This document shows positions 22,013-33,076 of a stretch of DNA of 64,000 bases, one piece after another. The first letter of the stretch is position 1. Every line of letters begins with the position of its first letter. A program made the position numbers and the translations under genes. The notes beneath the pieces were generated by a model. It had not been told where the DNA came from. It made no database searches and saw nothing but the letters and a program-made list of their open reading frames with translations. The DNA is from Ophiosphaerella korrae (Eukaryota; Ascomycota; Dothideomycetes; Pleosporales; Phaeosphaeriaceae), in assembly GCA_028456385.1 (NCBI GenBank), contig JALNQF010000007.1:1-64000 (forward strand), given 5' to 3'.

Positions 22013-23987
22013 TTAGAAAATATTGCCTTCCCCAAAACTTCTAGCTCTTCTCCTCCTCGCTATCTGCTGCTCACTCCTTGAACTACCTTCATACCCTCTC
22101 ATCCTCTTTACCTCACCGTGACTTCCGCTCGTCCTCAATCCGCTACTGCCACCAGTGGGTCCACTACCATTTGCAGAACCAATGCTACCTGGCTCAGCGG
22201 GTCTTCTTCTTCGCGCTAGCTGATATCCTCGATCTAGTTCAACCTCGACCGCACACCTGATTTTGATCGCAATCGCAGCCGGCCACACGCTCCGCTCCCC
22301 TTTGCGGATCCAGTAATCTATTGCTTCTTTTGTTGGATTCTCAAGGAGCTTGAAGAAGTCACTAGGCGTAAGTTCTGGGACTAAAATGAGACTTGGCCCA
22401 GGCACGTGCTCGTCGAGGAGGAAGCGCCGAATAGAAGGGGATAGGAGGCCAAGCTCATCGAGTTGACGCAACCTATGCTGTATCTCAAACAGTACTAATC
22501 GAAGTATTGGCATTGTTAGTTTCCACCGTCCATCCTGGCGTGGGTTTGGATGATGGAGATCGCTTCTGAGGAATGGTGCAAGATAGGGTCGTGCTTGACT
22601 GACAATAAAATGGTTCACGTTGAAGAGTTCACCAAGACGGTACAGTGGAGACTCTCGGTCACGGTACGAAGCGTGCGTCCATGAACGAAACGTAGTTGAT
22701 GAAGCAGGTGTCCATGGTGCGATGTTGTTATTCTCGTCTTTGCAGAGGAGGGTTACCGGGTGATAGAGTGTAGAGGAGGACGTCGCATTAGATGCTAGTG
22801 CTGCGGACCAAATAAGCTGAGTGGAGCATGTTAGTTGGTCTGATGTGGGAGGGGCTATGACTGGATAAGTACTTACAACGTTTGGGGCTGTGATGTAGTT
22901 TAGAAGATTTGGGACATCACCCCTGCGACTGGTTGTGACGGTGATGTTCAGGACTCTCTTCGTCTTTTCGTACGCCTCTTCAAACGTCAAGTTGCCAATG
23001 TTCGCCCGGAGCACCTCTTCCAGTACGCGAACATCTAAGAAGTGACCAACCTTCCACCATCGCTTGATGCGTCGGACGAGTGTTTCGTACCATGGACTTG
23101 GGGCCATACCATTCTGGCCAGATCGATCTGTAAAGGCGCTGATATCGATACCCTTGCCCGATAGAACGTGAAGAAGATTGTCCTCAGTATGAACACATAC
23201 CAAAGCGGCGATAAGAGCGCCTGTTGCAGTGCCGGAGATGATGCGTGGGAGCAGGCCGCGAAGATGTAGTGCTTTAACGACGCCTAAGTGGCATAATCCG
23301 AACATAGCACCGCTTTGTAGGACTAGTGCTGTCCGGCCAAAAGCTAGTCGAGTGTCGTGGAAAACATCCAGCTTCATCTGGCTCGTCAATCCAATGTCGG
23401 TGGTTGGGGCGGTAGGACAGTTTGTGATGATATTGACGCAGCGCGAGACCTGGGTGGAATAGTCCTCGATCAAGAGTTTAGTACCGCCGTAGGCTCGATT
23501 GTACAGCCGCGACGCAGTGATGTTGCCAAGATTGCGGACGAGGCCACTGCGTATGAGGTTGACCAGTCCAATGATATCGCCTGCGTCCTCGGCGACTTCG
23601 AGGGAGGTGAGGCGTTGTTGAATGAGGCGATAGTCGTAGTGTTTGCTGATAGGGTTCTGGCGCCTGGGGGGGGGGGGGGGGGCGGGTTAGTAGAAGTGCG
23701 CGAAAGGCGTTGGATGGTCGTTACCACAAGTCATAGTCCATGCACTCGTCGAGGCTGTATGATGCAGCCTCCCATTCCTCGAAGATGCGCGCTTTGGCAA
23801 TGATTTCGAGAAATTGGTCTCTTTTGCTCTTCTCCGTCCACCACGCCCACAATTTCTTCACCAAGTCAGCCATCTGCCCAACCGTGCCTTGGGTAGGGGA
23901 GGATGCAGGTACTCGTAGCCAGAAGTGAACAACGTCCCAGACACCATCCACCACGCTCCACAACAACCGCAGCACCCCTGTAGCCAT
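22013..23987 (-). CDS. Patatin-like lipase homologue (Tgl3/4/5-type), probably non-catalytic
   Basis: This belongs to the fungal lipid-droplet triacylglycerol lipase/lysophospholipid acyltransferase family. Three exons (23987-23725, 23663-22877, 22816-22013) give about 617 aa. Exon 1 has a hydrophobic start; the DUF3336 region follows (LWRQNPISKHYDYRLIQ across the first junction, then YNRAYGGTKLLIEDY), then the patatin fold (ALVLQSGAMFGLCHLGVVKAL). Two catalytic landmarks look wrong. The nucleophile elbow GxSxG reads GTATG at about residues 229-233, with Ala where Ser belongs. The segment before NHFIVSQ, where the family has its Asp-Gly motif, reads WTHASYRDRESPLYRL. The C-terminus is an Arg/Ser/Gly-rich tail. 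The ATG at 23987 is used because the upstream in-frame codon at 24002 is TTG. It diverges from CPD1. Confidence 0.85.
22817..22876 (-). other. Patatin gene intron 2, in frame and without stop
   Basis: The 60-bp intron has donor GTAAGT and acceptor CTCAG. Its removal joins APNV to LIWSAALASNA, the continuous family motif. Because it is 20 codons long and open, the unspliced reading also stays in frame. Confidence 0.8.
23664..23724 (-). other. Patatin gene intron 1 with a C17 tract at the acceptor
   Basis: The 61-bp intron has donor GTAACG and acceptor CCCCCAG. The tract before AG is an uninterrupted run of 17 C in the sense strand (G17 at 23666-23682), where fungal introns usually carry T-rich sequence. 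Splicing restores the DUF3336 reading frame with a split Trp codon. Confidence 0.75.
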
Positions 23988-24230
23988 GATGATCAACTCC
24001 AAAGCCTGGTCAGCTGACAGCGCCGCCGTCTGGCATGTCGCATTGTTATTTGCTGCGTGTTTGGAGGAATATTGCGCATGCGAGTATTATTGGGCTTGCA
24101 GCGATGCGTGCCGGCTTTCACATGCAATCTTGGTCGCGGCCCAGCACGCCAAGGCCGGGCGCACTAGCCACATGTGGCAGTACTACCACATCACCTCACC
24201 ACTCCATATTACCATCTCCGCATCTTCACG
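23988..24230. promoter_or_regulatory. Divergent promoter between the patatin gene and CPD1
   Basis: Only 243 bp separate the two start codons, so both promoters must lie here. I see no clear TATA box. Confidence 0.5.
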
Positions 24231-24864
24231 ATGCCGGGCTCCTCGCTCTGGCTTCTCCCACCTTCTGACTGTCCTCTCAACTCCCCCCTCGTCACCCTCA
24301 TCCAGTCGGCTTCATTGCATCTGTCCTCCCCACACAAGTTCATCGCTCATGTTACCCTGACATCCGAAATCTCGTCTACTTCCCACTCTTCAGATCCCCA
24401 GGCCTGGCTCGACTCCCTTGATTTCCCTGCTGGCAAAAATGTGTCTGTCCAATTCGAGAAAATAGCAAGCGAAGCGGTGTTTTTTAGGAAATGCTACATC
24501 CAATGTGACAAGACTGATGGCCTGAAGGAGCTTGCTGGAAACTGCAGGCGCAAAGTCGAAGGTTTTAGGGAAGGCCAAAAAGCAGAGGATTGGGCAAATG
24601 AACAGTACAATCCGCATTTGAGTTTGGTGTAGTACGTTCAATGCACCTGCACTCCTGGCTTGAGACACTGATGGTCATAGTCACGATTGTCCAACACTTG
24701 ATGCAGATAAACTCTCACAAATTGGGGTAATAGCTCGTAGGGCCTGCGTGACTATTCCAGGAGGCGATTCCACCCTAGGGGGCTGGAAGGGGGGAAGGGT
24801 AGTGTTGGTGCCCACCGATAAGCCCATTAATGAGTGGGTTGCCATAGCAAGCAGGAAGCTTTGA
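24231..24864 (+). CDS. CPD1: 2',3'-cyclic-nucleotide 3'-phosphodiesterase
   Basis: This 2H-phosphoesterase hydrolyses ADP-ribose 1'',2''-cyclic phosphate and related 2',3'-cyclic nucleotides, a product of tRNA splicing. Two exons (24231-24631 and 24681-24864) give 194 aa. Both signature HxTx/HxSx motifs are present: HVTL at residues 40-43, and HLSL at 129-132 just before the intron. The 49-bp intron has donor GTACGT and acceptor CATAG and splits a Tyr codon in LVYHDCP. The C-terminal exon carries GGWKGGRVVLVPTDKPINEW, which fits the family's last strand and helix. Length is close to that of fungal homologues (yeast Cpd1 is about 239 aa). Read without splicing, the frame would stop directly after the second motif. 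Confidence 0.88.
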
Positions 24865-25016
24865 GTATGCTCCTGTGATTGAAAATCGCTAAAGAGCACA
24901 ATTTAAGAGCACTCTTATTATTTCTCTACTGTCAATCTATCACAGATATAAAAGGCCAAACCACGAAACCAGCAAGCGTGCTCATTTAAAATGCTTTGTA
25001 TTTATTACCCAGATTT

Positions 25017-26201
25017 TCAGCCCCAACTCATAATCCCTTTTTTACCATCGCCATCGGTATCTTTCGTTGGATTGAGCTTATCCATAAGACCCGGCTTCTT
25101 ATGAGTAGTGGTAGAGACATGGTTACCGGAGCTTAGATTAGCCCGTGACTTGTCTTCGGTAAGGGCTTTGGGTAAATCTGAACCATCGCGACTGCTCGAT
25201 CCAATAGGACCATCAGTACCAACATGACTTTCAGTATTTCCAGAGGTATGGGTACCGTGGTTAGATCCGTACTGACCAACACCATGCCCACCAGTGCCTA
25301 CAGTGTTGCCTGCAGTACCGACGCGACCAGAGTCCACACGAGGATCAGCTTTGTTGGCCAAGCAGCTGTCGTGGCGTCCAGTCGGGCCATCTTTGTCCGA
25401 GCCAGTGAGGCCAGATGTCCCAAAACCTGTCCCGACAGCGCCAGTGCTGTGGTGACTGCTATGGTGACCATCGTGGTGACTGCCATGATGGGTAGTGTCG
25501 CGGACGTGACTAAACCCTCCTGCCGTGCTACTGCCGATGTTCTTCGGCACACCTTGAAACTCATCAAAACTTTCTTCACGACCGGAAAGATCCCCTCCCT
25601 TGTGTTTAAACTCGTCCATGGTCATAGTGGGCAGAGTAGTGGTGTCATGGTGAGTAGCCTTGTTGTGATGCACTTCGTGAACAGGAACAATGGTATGGAT
25701 GACATTGGGCTGGATGGTTTCCTTGTTGATAACAGGCTGGATAGTTTCATAAATGTGGTGATGAACGTGTTCTCCTCCACACTGGGTGCTACACTTTGGC
25801 TTGTCGTAGTACCCTCTACTCGTCTTTCACTCTCGAATTGAGCTGCCTCTTGGGCAAGACCTCTCTTTGTTGAGTCATGATCGCTGTGATCAAATTCCCG
25901 ATGTTGTACACCACCAAGCTTCGTTGTATGTGTCTCTGGAAGCACTTCCTGGTCCTGAACAGGCTGAACAGTGCGATGCTGTGATGATTATTAGAACTAT
26001 TAATCAAATGCAAAAGAAGTAGGGAGCATGTACATAATGATATTGATGGACCTCGCGGTCTACTGCAGTGTGTATTTGTTCGTGTTGGTGAGGTTTTACA
26101 GTCTCATGTGTAACACCTGGGGCAATAGTCTCATGGACTGTGGTGTCATGATGACCCGAGCGCGAAGTGAAGTCGGTGAGAGCAGCTTTGACTTTGTCCA
26201 T
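25017..26201 (-). CDS. Allergen-like His-rich stress protein, with a frameshift
   Basis: The protein resembles a fungal family often labelled 'allergen', rich in HET, VHE and HHH motifs; its function is unknown. Exon 1 (26201-26034) encodes MDKVKAALTDF and VHETIAPGVTHETVKPH. After a 55-bp intron (GTACAT..CACAG, 25979-26033) exon 2 continues HRTVQPVQDQEVLPETH up to SQSVAPS. Near 25772-25785 the frame that matches the family shifts by one base: the family block GGEHVHHH..ETIQPVINKETIQP and everything downstream to DGKKGIMSWG lies in the next frame. A missing G in a GGAGGAG run would explain it. No GT-AG intron fits there. The tail is Gly/Ser/His-rich and hydrophilic. It may be an authentic pseudogene or an assembly error. 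I annotate the full span. Confidence 0.7.
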
Positions 26202-26267
26202 ATTGAAATCGGGTTAATAGATTGTTCTATGTTGTAATACTGCTTTAAAGCTTGGTGGCGTCGGGCT

Positions 26268-26274
26268 CTTTATA
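26268..26274 (-). promoter_or_regulatory. Candidate TATA box of the allergen-like gene
   Basis: The minus strand reads TATAAAG about 67 bases upstream of the ATG, a plausible distance for a short-leader inducible fungal gene. Confidence 0.4.
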
Positions 26275-27770
26275 CAGCTTGCGGTACTTTGATGCACACA
26301 GACTCAGAACGACGTAATGACAGCTTTAGTGGGCGGTATGCGCTTTCGATCTTTTCCAAGAATCAAATCATTCGATCCAGTTGTTAGCTCTCCATCGCCT
26401 TGCCTGTTTAGTCTACATGATTAATCATTAGTTGCAGGCTACGAGCGTGGTCTAGCTGGCCCGCACATCTAAGCATTATGGGGGGTTTGAGAATGGTGAA
26501 GACGCCTGTAGGGTTTACCTTTCACCATTGATTACATTTACGCGGCGTGCTCTGCGTAGACTGCGGTATCCGGAAATACACGCCATATGTAGTTTGGAGT
26601 GCCTCTTCAAGGAAGGTCAGTACCGTATTGCTATCTCCCGAGGTTGGATAATTACAGCCCTCCAGAACTATATGAAAGAAGTTACAATAAGAGACGTAAG
26701 ATTTGTCATCGGAAGAGGCTAGGAAGACCCCACCCTCAGCCATTGTCTGTGTTTACGCGGCACGCTTGACGTGCACCTTCACACTAGGAGCCCGAGACCA
26801 GACCACCTCTCCTGCGCTGCCGCTTGCTGACATAGGAGGGTGCCGTCATATTGCATGCAAGGCAAAGACACTTAATATCCGCCGGTACCGAACGCTTGTA
26901 GGGCAAACTAATGTAGTTGGAAGGAAGGCTAATCGCCACCGGGACCGTGTAATGGATCAGGTGAGGTCTGTGCACCTGACTTCCCGTGCTCGACATTGCT
27001 TCGCTGTTCCTGAGGGCCTGGCTACAAGTAGAGCAAATCTACTACGTACTACAGGCCATCTTCTTGCACGCCCAGCCCACTAGGCATTGCCATCGGTCCC
27101 TTTCTTTGTCGCCATCCCCCCGTCTGTGGCTCAGCTCCACCGCGGAATTTCTTGCGGCCTCGTCTTTCCGGGGAGCGTGTCTATCTCCATGGTCCACACT
27201 ATATGATATGATTGGCTTTGTGTAAAAGCAGATCTCTTCTCACGATATTCCGCTGTCATTTAGAACGCCATGCATAACCCCGTCGGCGGCGTGTCTCGCT
27301 AACAACTATGATGCTTCGTCATAAAACTGTGGGCGAGGCGTTTTAGATCTGCTGGTGCAGTGCCTAGTTGCAGCCATGAGCTTGATGGGTCCGTGCGGAT
27401 GGCAACTAAAATCATGGATTGCTATGGGAATCGTCACATTCCTATCTCCAGAACTATGCTTTCCCATTCATAAGTCTGTTTTACGACACGCCAGAAGTCT
27501 AGTAAACAGGAATGTGTATGTGGTATCTCGACCAACACTCTTGTCCCTCAAAATTCGCGCTTTCTTCTCACGTTGCCCCGAAGTTCATGTTTATGGGCCT
27601 CAGTTAGGTTTGTCTGTGTCATTGAGTTTAGGCAGTCTTCCGTATTGCGGCCTCGCAAAGCTTCAGGGCTAGATCAATCAGAGGTTGCCTCCCTCTACTA
27701 TCCAATAAGCCTCCCATACCAAACTCTCTTTCTCCTTCAACCTCTCCCAGCAACATCATCGTACCGTGCA
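26275..27770. other. Intergenic stretch, nothing recognised
   Basis: About 1.5 kb of ordinary base composition with only short overlapping open frames on both strands, none showing a motif I know. It separates the allergen-like gene from the pseudogene. Confidence 0.5.
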
Positions 27771-29099
27771 ATGCAGCGAAAGCTAAAGTCGGTTTTTCGC
27801 AGCTCTAGCAAAAAAAAAAAAACAGTAACCCACACAACAAGCGAATTACGATTTTGAGACAATCACACCAAATTCAACACAAAGTGACCAGCGAGCTAGT
27901 CTTCTTGGAAATCGACGTCAGCATCATTTATTACATAGTCTCAGTCAACCTCTGGCCTCCACTTACGACTCCGAACACTCTATCAATGCGAAAATGTCAT
28001 TGCCTGAAGTAGTTGATTCCGCACATTCGGTTTCTTCAGAGCTTACACAAGGTTGCATCGCGAGCAATTGCAAAGCCTACCAGGCCGTCCTTGCTCCTGC
28101 AGACGATTCGAACGACGCACACCATGTAACACTTGGAAGAAACAAACCATTGGCTAATGAAGAAAGCAAAAAACCACACGAAGAAGATGTTGCCGACCAG
28201 AACATTAACTGACACAGAAGTTTAATAGATGCGCTGAAAAGAAAACCGCTCCCTGATACACTTGGTATGTGCAATCTCGGTGCATTTAACACCGACACCT
28301 GATGAGAAGCGAAACACTATGTATCGAATCGCGCTGACGGCTTAGCAGCTATACAAGCAGTGGATAAAGAGGGGTTGCAACTCAAGATTAATGCCAACGG
28401 CTATGATGAGATAGAGAGTAAAATTTACGGTTTTCTAAATGGCGTTGTCGATTTAAGCGATACATTTGATAAAGACAGGGTCATTGAATGGGCACCCAGT
28501 AAGCCAAGAGCTGTCTTTGGCTGGTCTCCAAAGGACGGGAAATCATAACTAACATGGCCATAGTTGCCACACGTGAAGTAATGAAGCTGCACGAGCAGGA
28601 AATCACCCAACCCAAGATCTCCCGAGAGATTCACAACTACGAATACCACCATTACATACAGCTTGTGTATGACATCGAGGTCCTCCCACCACATCATTGG
28701 ATACCAAACCCTAATGGTGATGGACTTATCGAGATCTCTGCAGGTGAATTTCCAACTTGCACCGGGAACAACAGGCGATGGAAGATTACATATGAGCGAG
28801 AGGGTGCATGAGAAGCATCAAGATCACTCCAACGTACCGAGGCTGAGATCAAAGAACACGCTACATATGCAACGGATGAAGGATTTGAGCGCAAAGAAAC
28901 AACCACTATATACCCACCCACGTTTCAAGATATGACAGTGTACGATGGTCTTGTACAGCCTGTATACTTCGATCACAAGACAGGTAGAAGATGGCTGGGA
29001 GATATCACTACCACGCATAAACTAGAGCAGGGAGTGATAGACTCGGATATCTCACTCACTGAGCTTTCTCAGAATCTTCCAGTAATATCGAAGTCCTAG
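27771..29099 (+). pseudogene. Decayed gene with EVLPP/REIHNYEYHH motif
   Basis: An ancestral coding sequence can be followed across at least five lesions. It starts at ATG 27771 (MQRKLKSVFRSSSKKK). A run of 13 A (27810-27822) puts it out of frame, and a TAA follows. The frame then runs open (ANYDFETITPNST, LLGNRRQHHLLHSLSQPL) to TGA at 28210, resumes to a TGATGA pair near 28302, resumes again through INANGYDEIESKIYGFLNG to a stop at 28546, then shifts frame into TREVMKLHEQEIT, REIHNYEYHHYIQLVYDIEVLPP and WIPNPNGDGLIEISAGE. After a TGA at 28809 it continues to FDHKTGRRWLGDI and ends at 29099. The motif [DE]RE[IV]H.Y.YH..VQ.V.D.EVLP is shared with the frameshifted gene at 25017-26201, suggesting a distant relationship. 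Several stops fit C-to-T changes. Confidence 0.7.
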
Positions 29100-30834
29100 A
29101 GGTGCCACTACGCACAAAGCTGCCGCACAAATCGGTCAATGTATTGGATTCGGTGAAGTTGGTATAGTGGAGCAGAGTTGAAAGGATGACCATCGTAGCA
29201 TTGGAAGCAGAAGCAAGTAATTGAAGTGATTATCATATCGTCCACAGTTGTAAGAAATATCCTTGTTTGTTGTGACTGCATTTGTCGAGACACTACCTGG
29301 GTACGAACTCCAATCCGATATTGACTTGGCAAGTTACCATTTTGTAACATTAGTTCGTGTCACTTTTTGACGACACAAAATCCTCTTTGCAAACACATGC
29401 AATACCCTTGTGACATTACACAGGAATAACAATCTGGAAGCCAATGGATTCATCGTACGCTATAGGCGTGTTCGCATAGAGGAGCAAGGTGAAATATTAA
29501 CTTGTTGTGTCAATTTATTAAATATGAGCTTTCTCAGATCGTTTGCTTGGAAAATAGGAAGCCCCAAAGCGCAGGGCGCGTAGTGCATAAGGTTGATATC
29601 GCAGTTGAGGGTACGAGCCACACATCAACACGACTCGGGGTGCTTTCTTTTGTGTGGTCAATGAAGCAAAGCTTGGGATGCTTCAGGTATAGAATTTCCG
29701 GGCTTTTCTTGGATGTAGAAAAAGGTTGGCGAAGGTAGCCTGAGCCTGACAGCTTGCCATAAACACGGCAATCGAGGTGACGCGGCGTCATATGTTGAGC
29801 GCCTCACGCACAATTGCCATCCTCAGAGGAAAATGGCATGTTACGCTGCATACCATAAAATACAGTCAGACACTCTGAAGCGAAAACGAAAGGGCCTGGT
29901 ATATAGTTATCAAATATACCTGGATGCCTACAGGGCAGCCGAGTATTGGTAGAGAAGGAAGTGTAGACAAGCTTGTGGCGGCGTGCAATAGCAGAGCAAA
30001 GCCTAAAGCCAACCTGATCGCCTAGAAACGCCAAGCAGACTCCCTGCGGGTAGGATACGGGCATAGAAAAGACTATTGGAGAAGCTTCGTAGGCCAAAAC
30101 AGTGATAAGGAACGGTTCGGTGTGTCCGACCGGCCGAACGCTAACTTGTGAAGGCAACGCTACCATCTAGCTAGCCATCTGCGGAGAGGCTTTCCAAGAA
30201 ATTTGGGGCAGTCTCGCCCCTCTATCCCTAAGCATATGAGTTGAAGGGCATGGAGAGATGTACATATTACCTAACATGGTGGTTGGGGAGGAATAAGCCA
30301 GGCCGACCCGACCTATGAGGCTCGAAATGGAGCTAGTTGTACCGGGTTCTCGACCCTGGTTGCAACACCACCAGTCCACCACACTATCGGTCCTCCAATG
30401 AGGTACCCAGCTTTCAGCCAGACGAACTGATCGGGGTATATCTGACTCCCGAGCGCTGGGCTGTAAGCCGCTCCTCCCACTGGCGTGTCAAAGCGCTGTC
30501 TGCTGGAATTTGAGCGTGAATCAAGCCGACAGCGAGAGGCGGTAGCGCAAACGAATCGCCCAGAGCAATGTCCAGGTTCACTAGTGCCAATTCCGACTTT
30601 TTGATTGCGTCCATCGAATGTGCCGGCACCGGGATTATCTCGTTCACGCGCTAGCGCTGCTGGGCTTTCTACGCTAGCCCATACTTCGAACGTCAACCCC
30701 ACACAGCATCACATCATATATCTAATCTATCCCGCTCCTGCTGCCTCATGGTACACCCACTCTGTGGTGCGGCTCTCTGTCTTTCTACTCAGAACAATCC
30801 TCCAGTAACTGAGTCTGGGCTGGCACCACCCACA
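29100..30834. other. Intergenic stretch, nothing recognised
   Basis: About 1.7 kb upstream of the permease. Short minus-strand frames near 30313-30702 overlap one another in two frames without a recognisable domain. I see no RNA gene. The right end must hold the permease promoter. Confidence 0.45.
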
Positions 30835-32844
30835 ATGGCTTCCACTAGCAACCAGTTCAACCAGTTCAACCAGAATGAGGCTAAGGGTGTTCACGCCGAC
30901 GAAGAAAAGGGATCCGATGGCGCTCACCCGCATCGTTCCAGCCTTGAGGGATCAGTCCGAAAGGTCAACGACAATACCCACCGAAAGCTCAAAAGCCGCC
31001 ATATTCAGCTGATTGGTATTGGTGGCACCATTGGAACTGCCCTCTACGTGCAAATTGGTCGAGGCCTGATGAACGGTGGGCCTGGTTCCTTATTCCTAGC
31101 TTTCACATTGTGGTAAGTGTGTCGTGTCATGGAGCGTAAACGGAAATTGACCCCTTGTTATAGGTGCACCGTCATCCTGGCTTGTACATTGAGTGAGACC
31201 AACCCCCTTTAGTGCCCCAAGCAACACCTTTGGTTATCATTACTGTCATCATTTCTGTCGTTGCGACCATCACAAAATAACGTGCTTGAATATTCATCCC
31301 AAAGCAATTCTTGATTCGAATCGGTTCTTAAAATAATAGAATACTAATGTAAATACAGGTATTGCAGAGATGGTCACTTATTTACCTATATCTTCCCCAT
31401 TCATTCGATTTGCCGGACGCTTCGTGGACGATGCCTTCGGTGTCGCTACGGGGTGGAATTTCTTCGTGTTCGAAGCTGCTCTAGTACCCTTTGAAATCGT
31501 AGCTTGTAATATCATCATTGGCTTTTGGAGTAGTGCTGTCCCTACAGGTGCAATAATCGCAATTGTAATTTTTCTCTACGGGTATGCTTACTGAACTTTT
31601 GTATTCAGATATAGAGATGCTAATTCAGAATTAGGGTAATCAACCTCATGGCAGTCAAATGGTACGGCGAAACCGAATTTTGGGCGGCTATCGGCAAGGT
31701 CCTGCTCATCATCGGGCTTCTGATCTTCACATTCATCTCTATGTTAGGAGGCAACCCTCAGAAAGACCGCTACGGATTCCGTTACTGGAAAAACCCCGGT
31801 TCTTTCACCGAGCTTTACCATAAGGGAGAGCTCGGTCGCTTCCTCGGTTTCTTGCAATGCTTGATTCAGGCTTCGTTTACCATTGCCGGACCAGACTATG
31901 TGTCCATGGCCGCTGGTGAGACAGAGAATCCCCGAAAAGTCATGCCTCGTGCATACAACGCGGTATTCTATCGTTTGACATGCTTCTTCGTCCTGGGTTC
32001 GCTTGCTGTGGGCATTAACGTCCCGTATAACGACCCGGAACTCATCGCTGCTTTTAGAGATGGTAAGCCTGGTGCTGCGGCATCACCATACGTCATCGCA
32101 ATGAACCGTCTCCGTATCGAAGGCCTCCCCCATGTTGTCAATGCTGGTGTCCTCGCTTCTGCTTTCTCGGCTGGTAACTCATATGTATACTGTGCATCTC
32201 GCTCGCTCTTCGGTCTGGCACTGGAAGGCAAAGCACCCAAGGCCTTTACCAAGTGCACAAGAAATGGAGTACCGATCTACTGCGTTGCCATGGTCTTGCT
32301 TATCGCCTTGTTATCCTTCTTACAACTAGGTGCAAACTCGGCGGTCGTGTTGACCTGGTTCGTTAGCTTGGTGACAGCTTCGCAATTGATCAATTTCAGC
32401 GTCATGAACTTCACTTTCTTGCGTTTCTACAAAGCGTGTCAAGTACAGGGTTTAGATCGGGATACGCTGCCCTACAAAGGCATGCTTCAGCCATATGCCG
32501 CGTGGTATGGCTTGGCGACAACTTTCATCATGACCTTCGTCAGTGGGTACACGGTATTCTTGAACGGAAAGTGGGATATTCCTTCATTCCTGTTTTCATA
32601 TCTGATGGTATGTCACAGCCAGTTTCCCCCCTAATCTAACAGCGGGAGTTAACGATTATACAAGGTCTTCATATTTCCGACGCTCTTCGTCGGTTGGAAA
32701 TTAATCAAAAAAACCAAATTTCTCATGGCACATGAGGTTGATCTTATCACAAATCTAGCTGAAGTTGAAGAATACCATCGGAATTTTGTTGAGGTACCAG
32801 AAACAAGCATATTTAACAGGGTTTTAGATAAGATGTTTGGTTAG
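30835..32844 (+). CDS. Amino-acid permease, YAT family
   Basis: This is a plasma-membrane proton-coupled amino-acid transporter of the fungal APC/YAT family. Five exons (30835-31112, 31164-31192, 31359-31581, 31635-32607, 32665-32844) give 560 aa. The hydrophilic N-terminus leads into RHIQLIGIGGTIGTALYVQIGRGL, the conserved first membrane segment with its GxxIGxGL-like substrate motif. AEMVTYLPISSPF spans the second and third exons, and GPDYVSMAAGETENPRKVMPRAYN is a family signature. Exon 2 is only 29 nt. All junctions are GT-AG and restore the conserved frame (AFTLWCTVILACTLSIAEM). An in-frame ATG at 30748 would add 29 residues; I chose 30835 because the extra residues have no family character. 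The C-terminus (KFLMAHEVDL..AEVEEY) is typical. Substrate not predictable. Confidence 0.9.
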
Positions 32845-33076
32845 GATACTAGAAGTAAATTAAGAAGTTCCGGTTTGATCTAAGTAGTCTACAAATTTAC
32901 CGCATTTAAACATGCAGGTATATATATTTGACCTGTCATTCTAGCTGCTAGAGGAAGAAACACTATATCGTTCAAATTCATATTTTCTTTATGTAAAAGA
33001 ATCTCGTGGATGGGGTATAATTACCTAACTCCAAAACACGACCAAACTCTCTTTCAGTAACCTGTATCAGTTGGCA

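Noticed and set aside
22078..22260. Small plus-strand frame inside the patatin gene
   Set aside because: It is an antisense shadow of the patatin exon with no independent support.
23988..24002. Five extra N-terminal residues for the patatin protein
   Set aside because: The upstream in-frame codon at 24002 is TTG. The first ATG is at 23987.
26430..26500. tRNA-like A box (TGGTCTAGCTGG)
   Set aside because: No matching B box or acceptor stem was found at the proper distance.
30313..30702. Overlapping minus-strand frames upstream of the permease
   Set aside because: Two frames overlap in different phases, with no recognisable domain and no splice pattern linking them to a larger gene.
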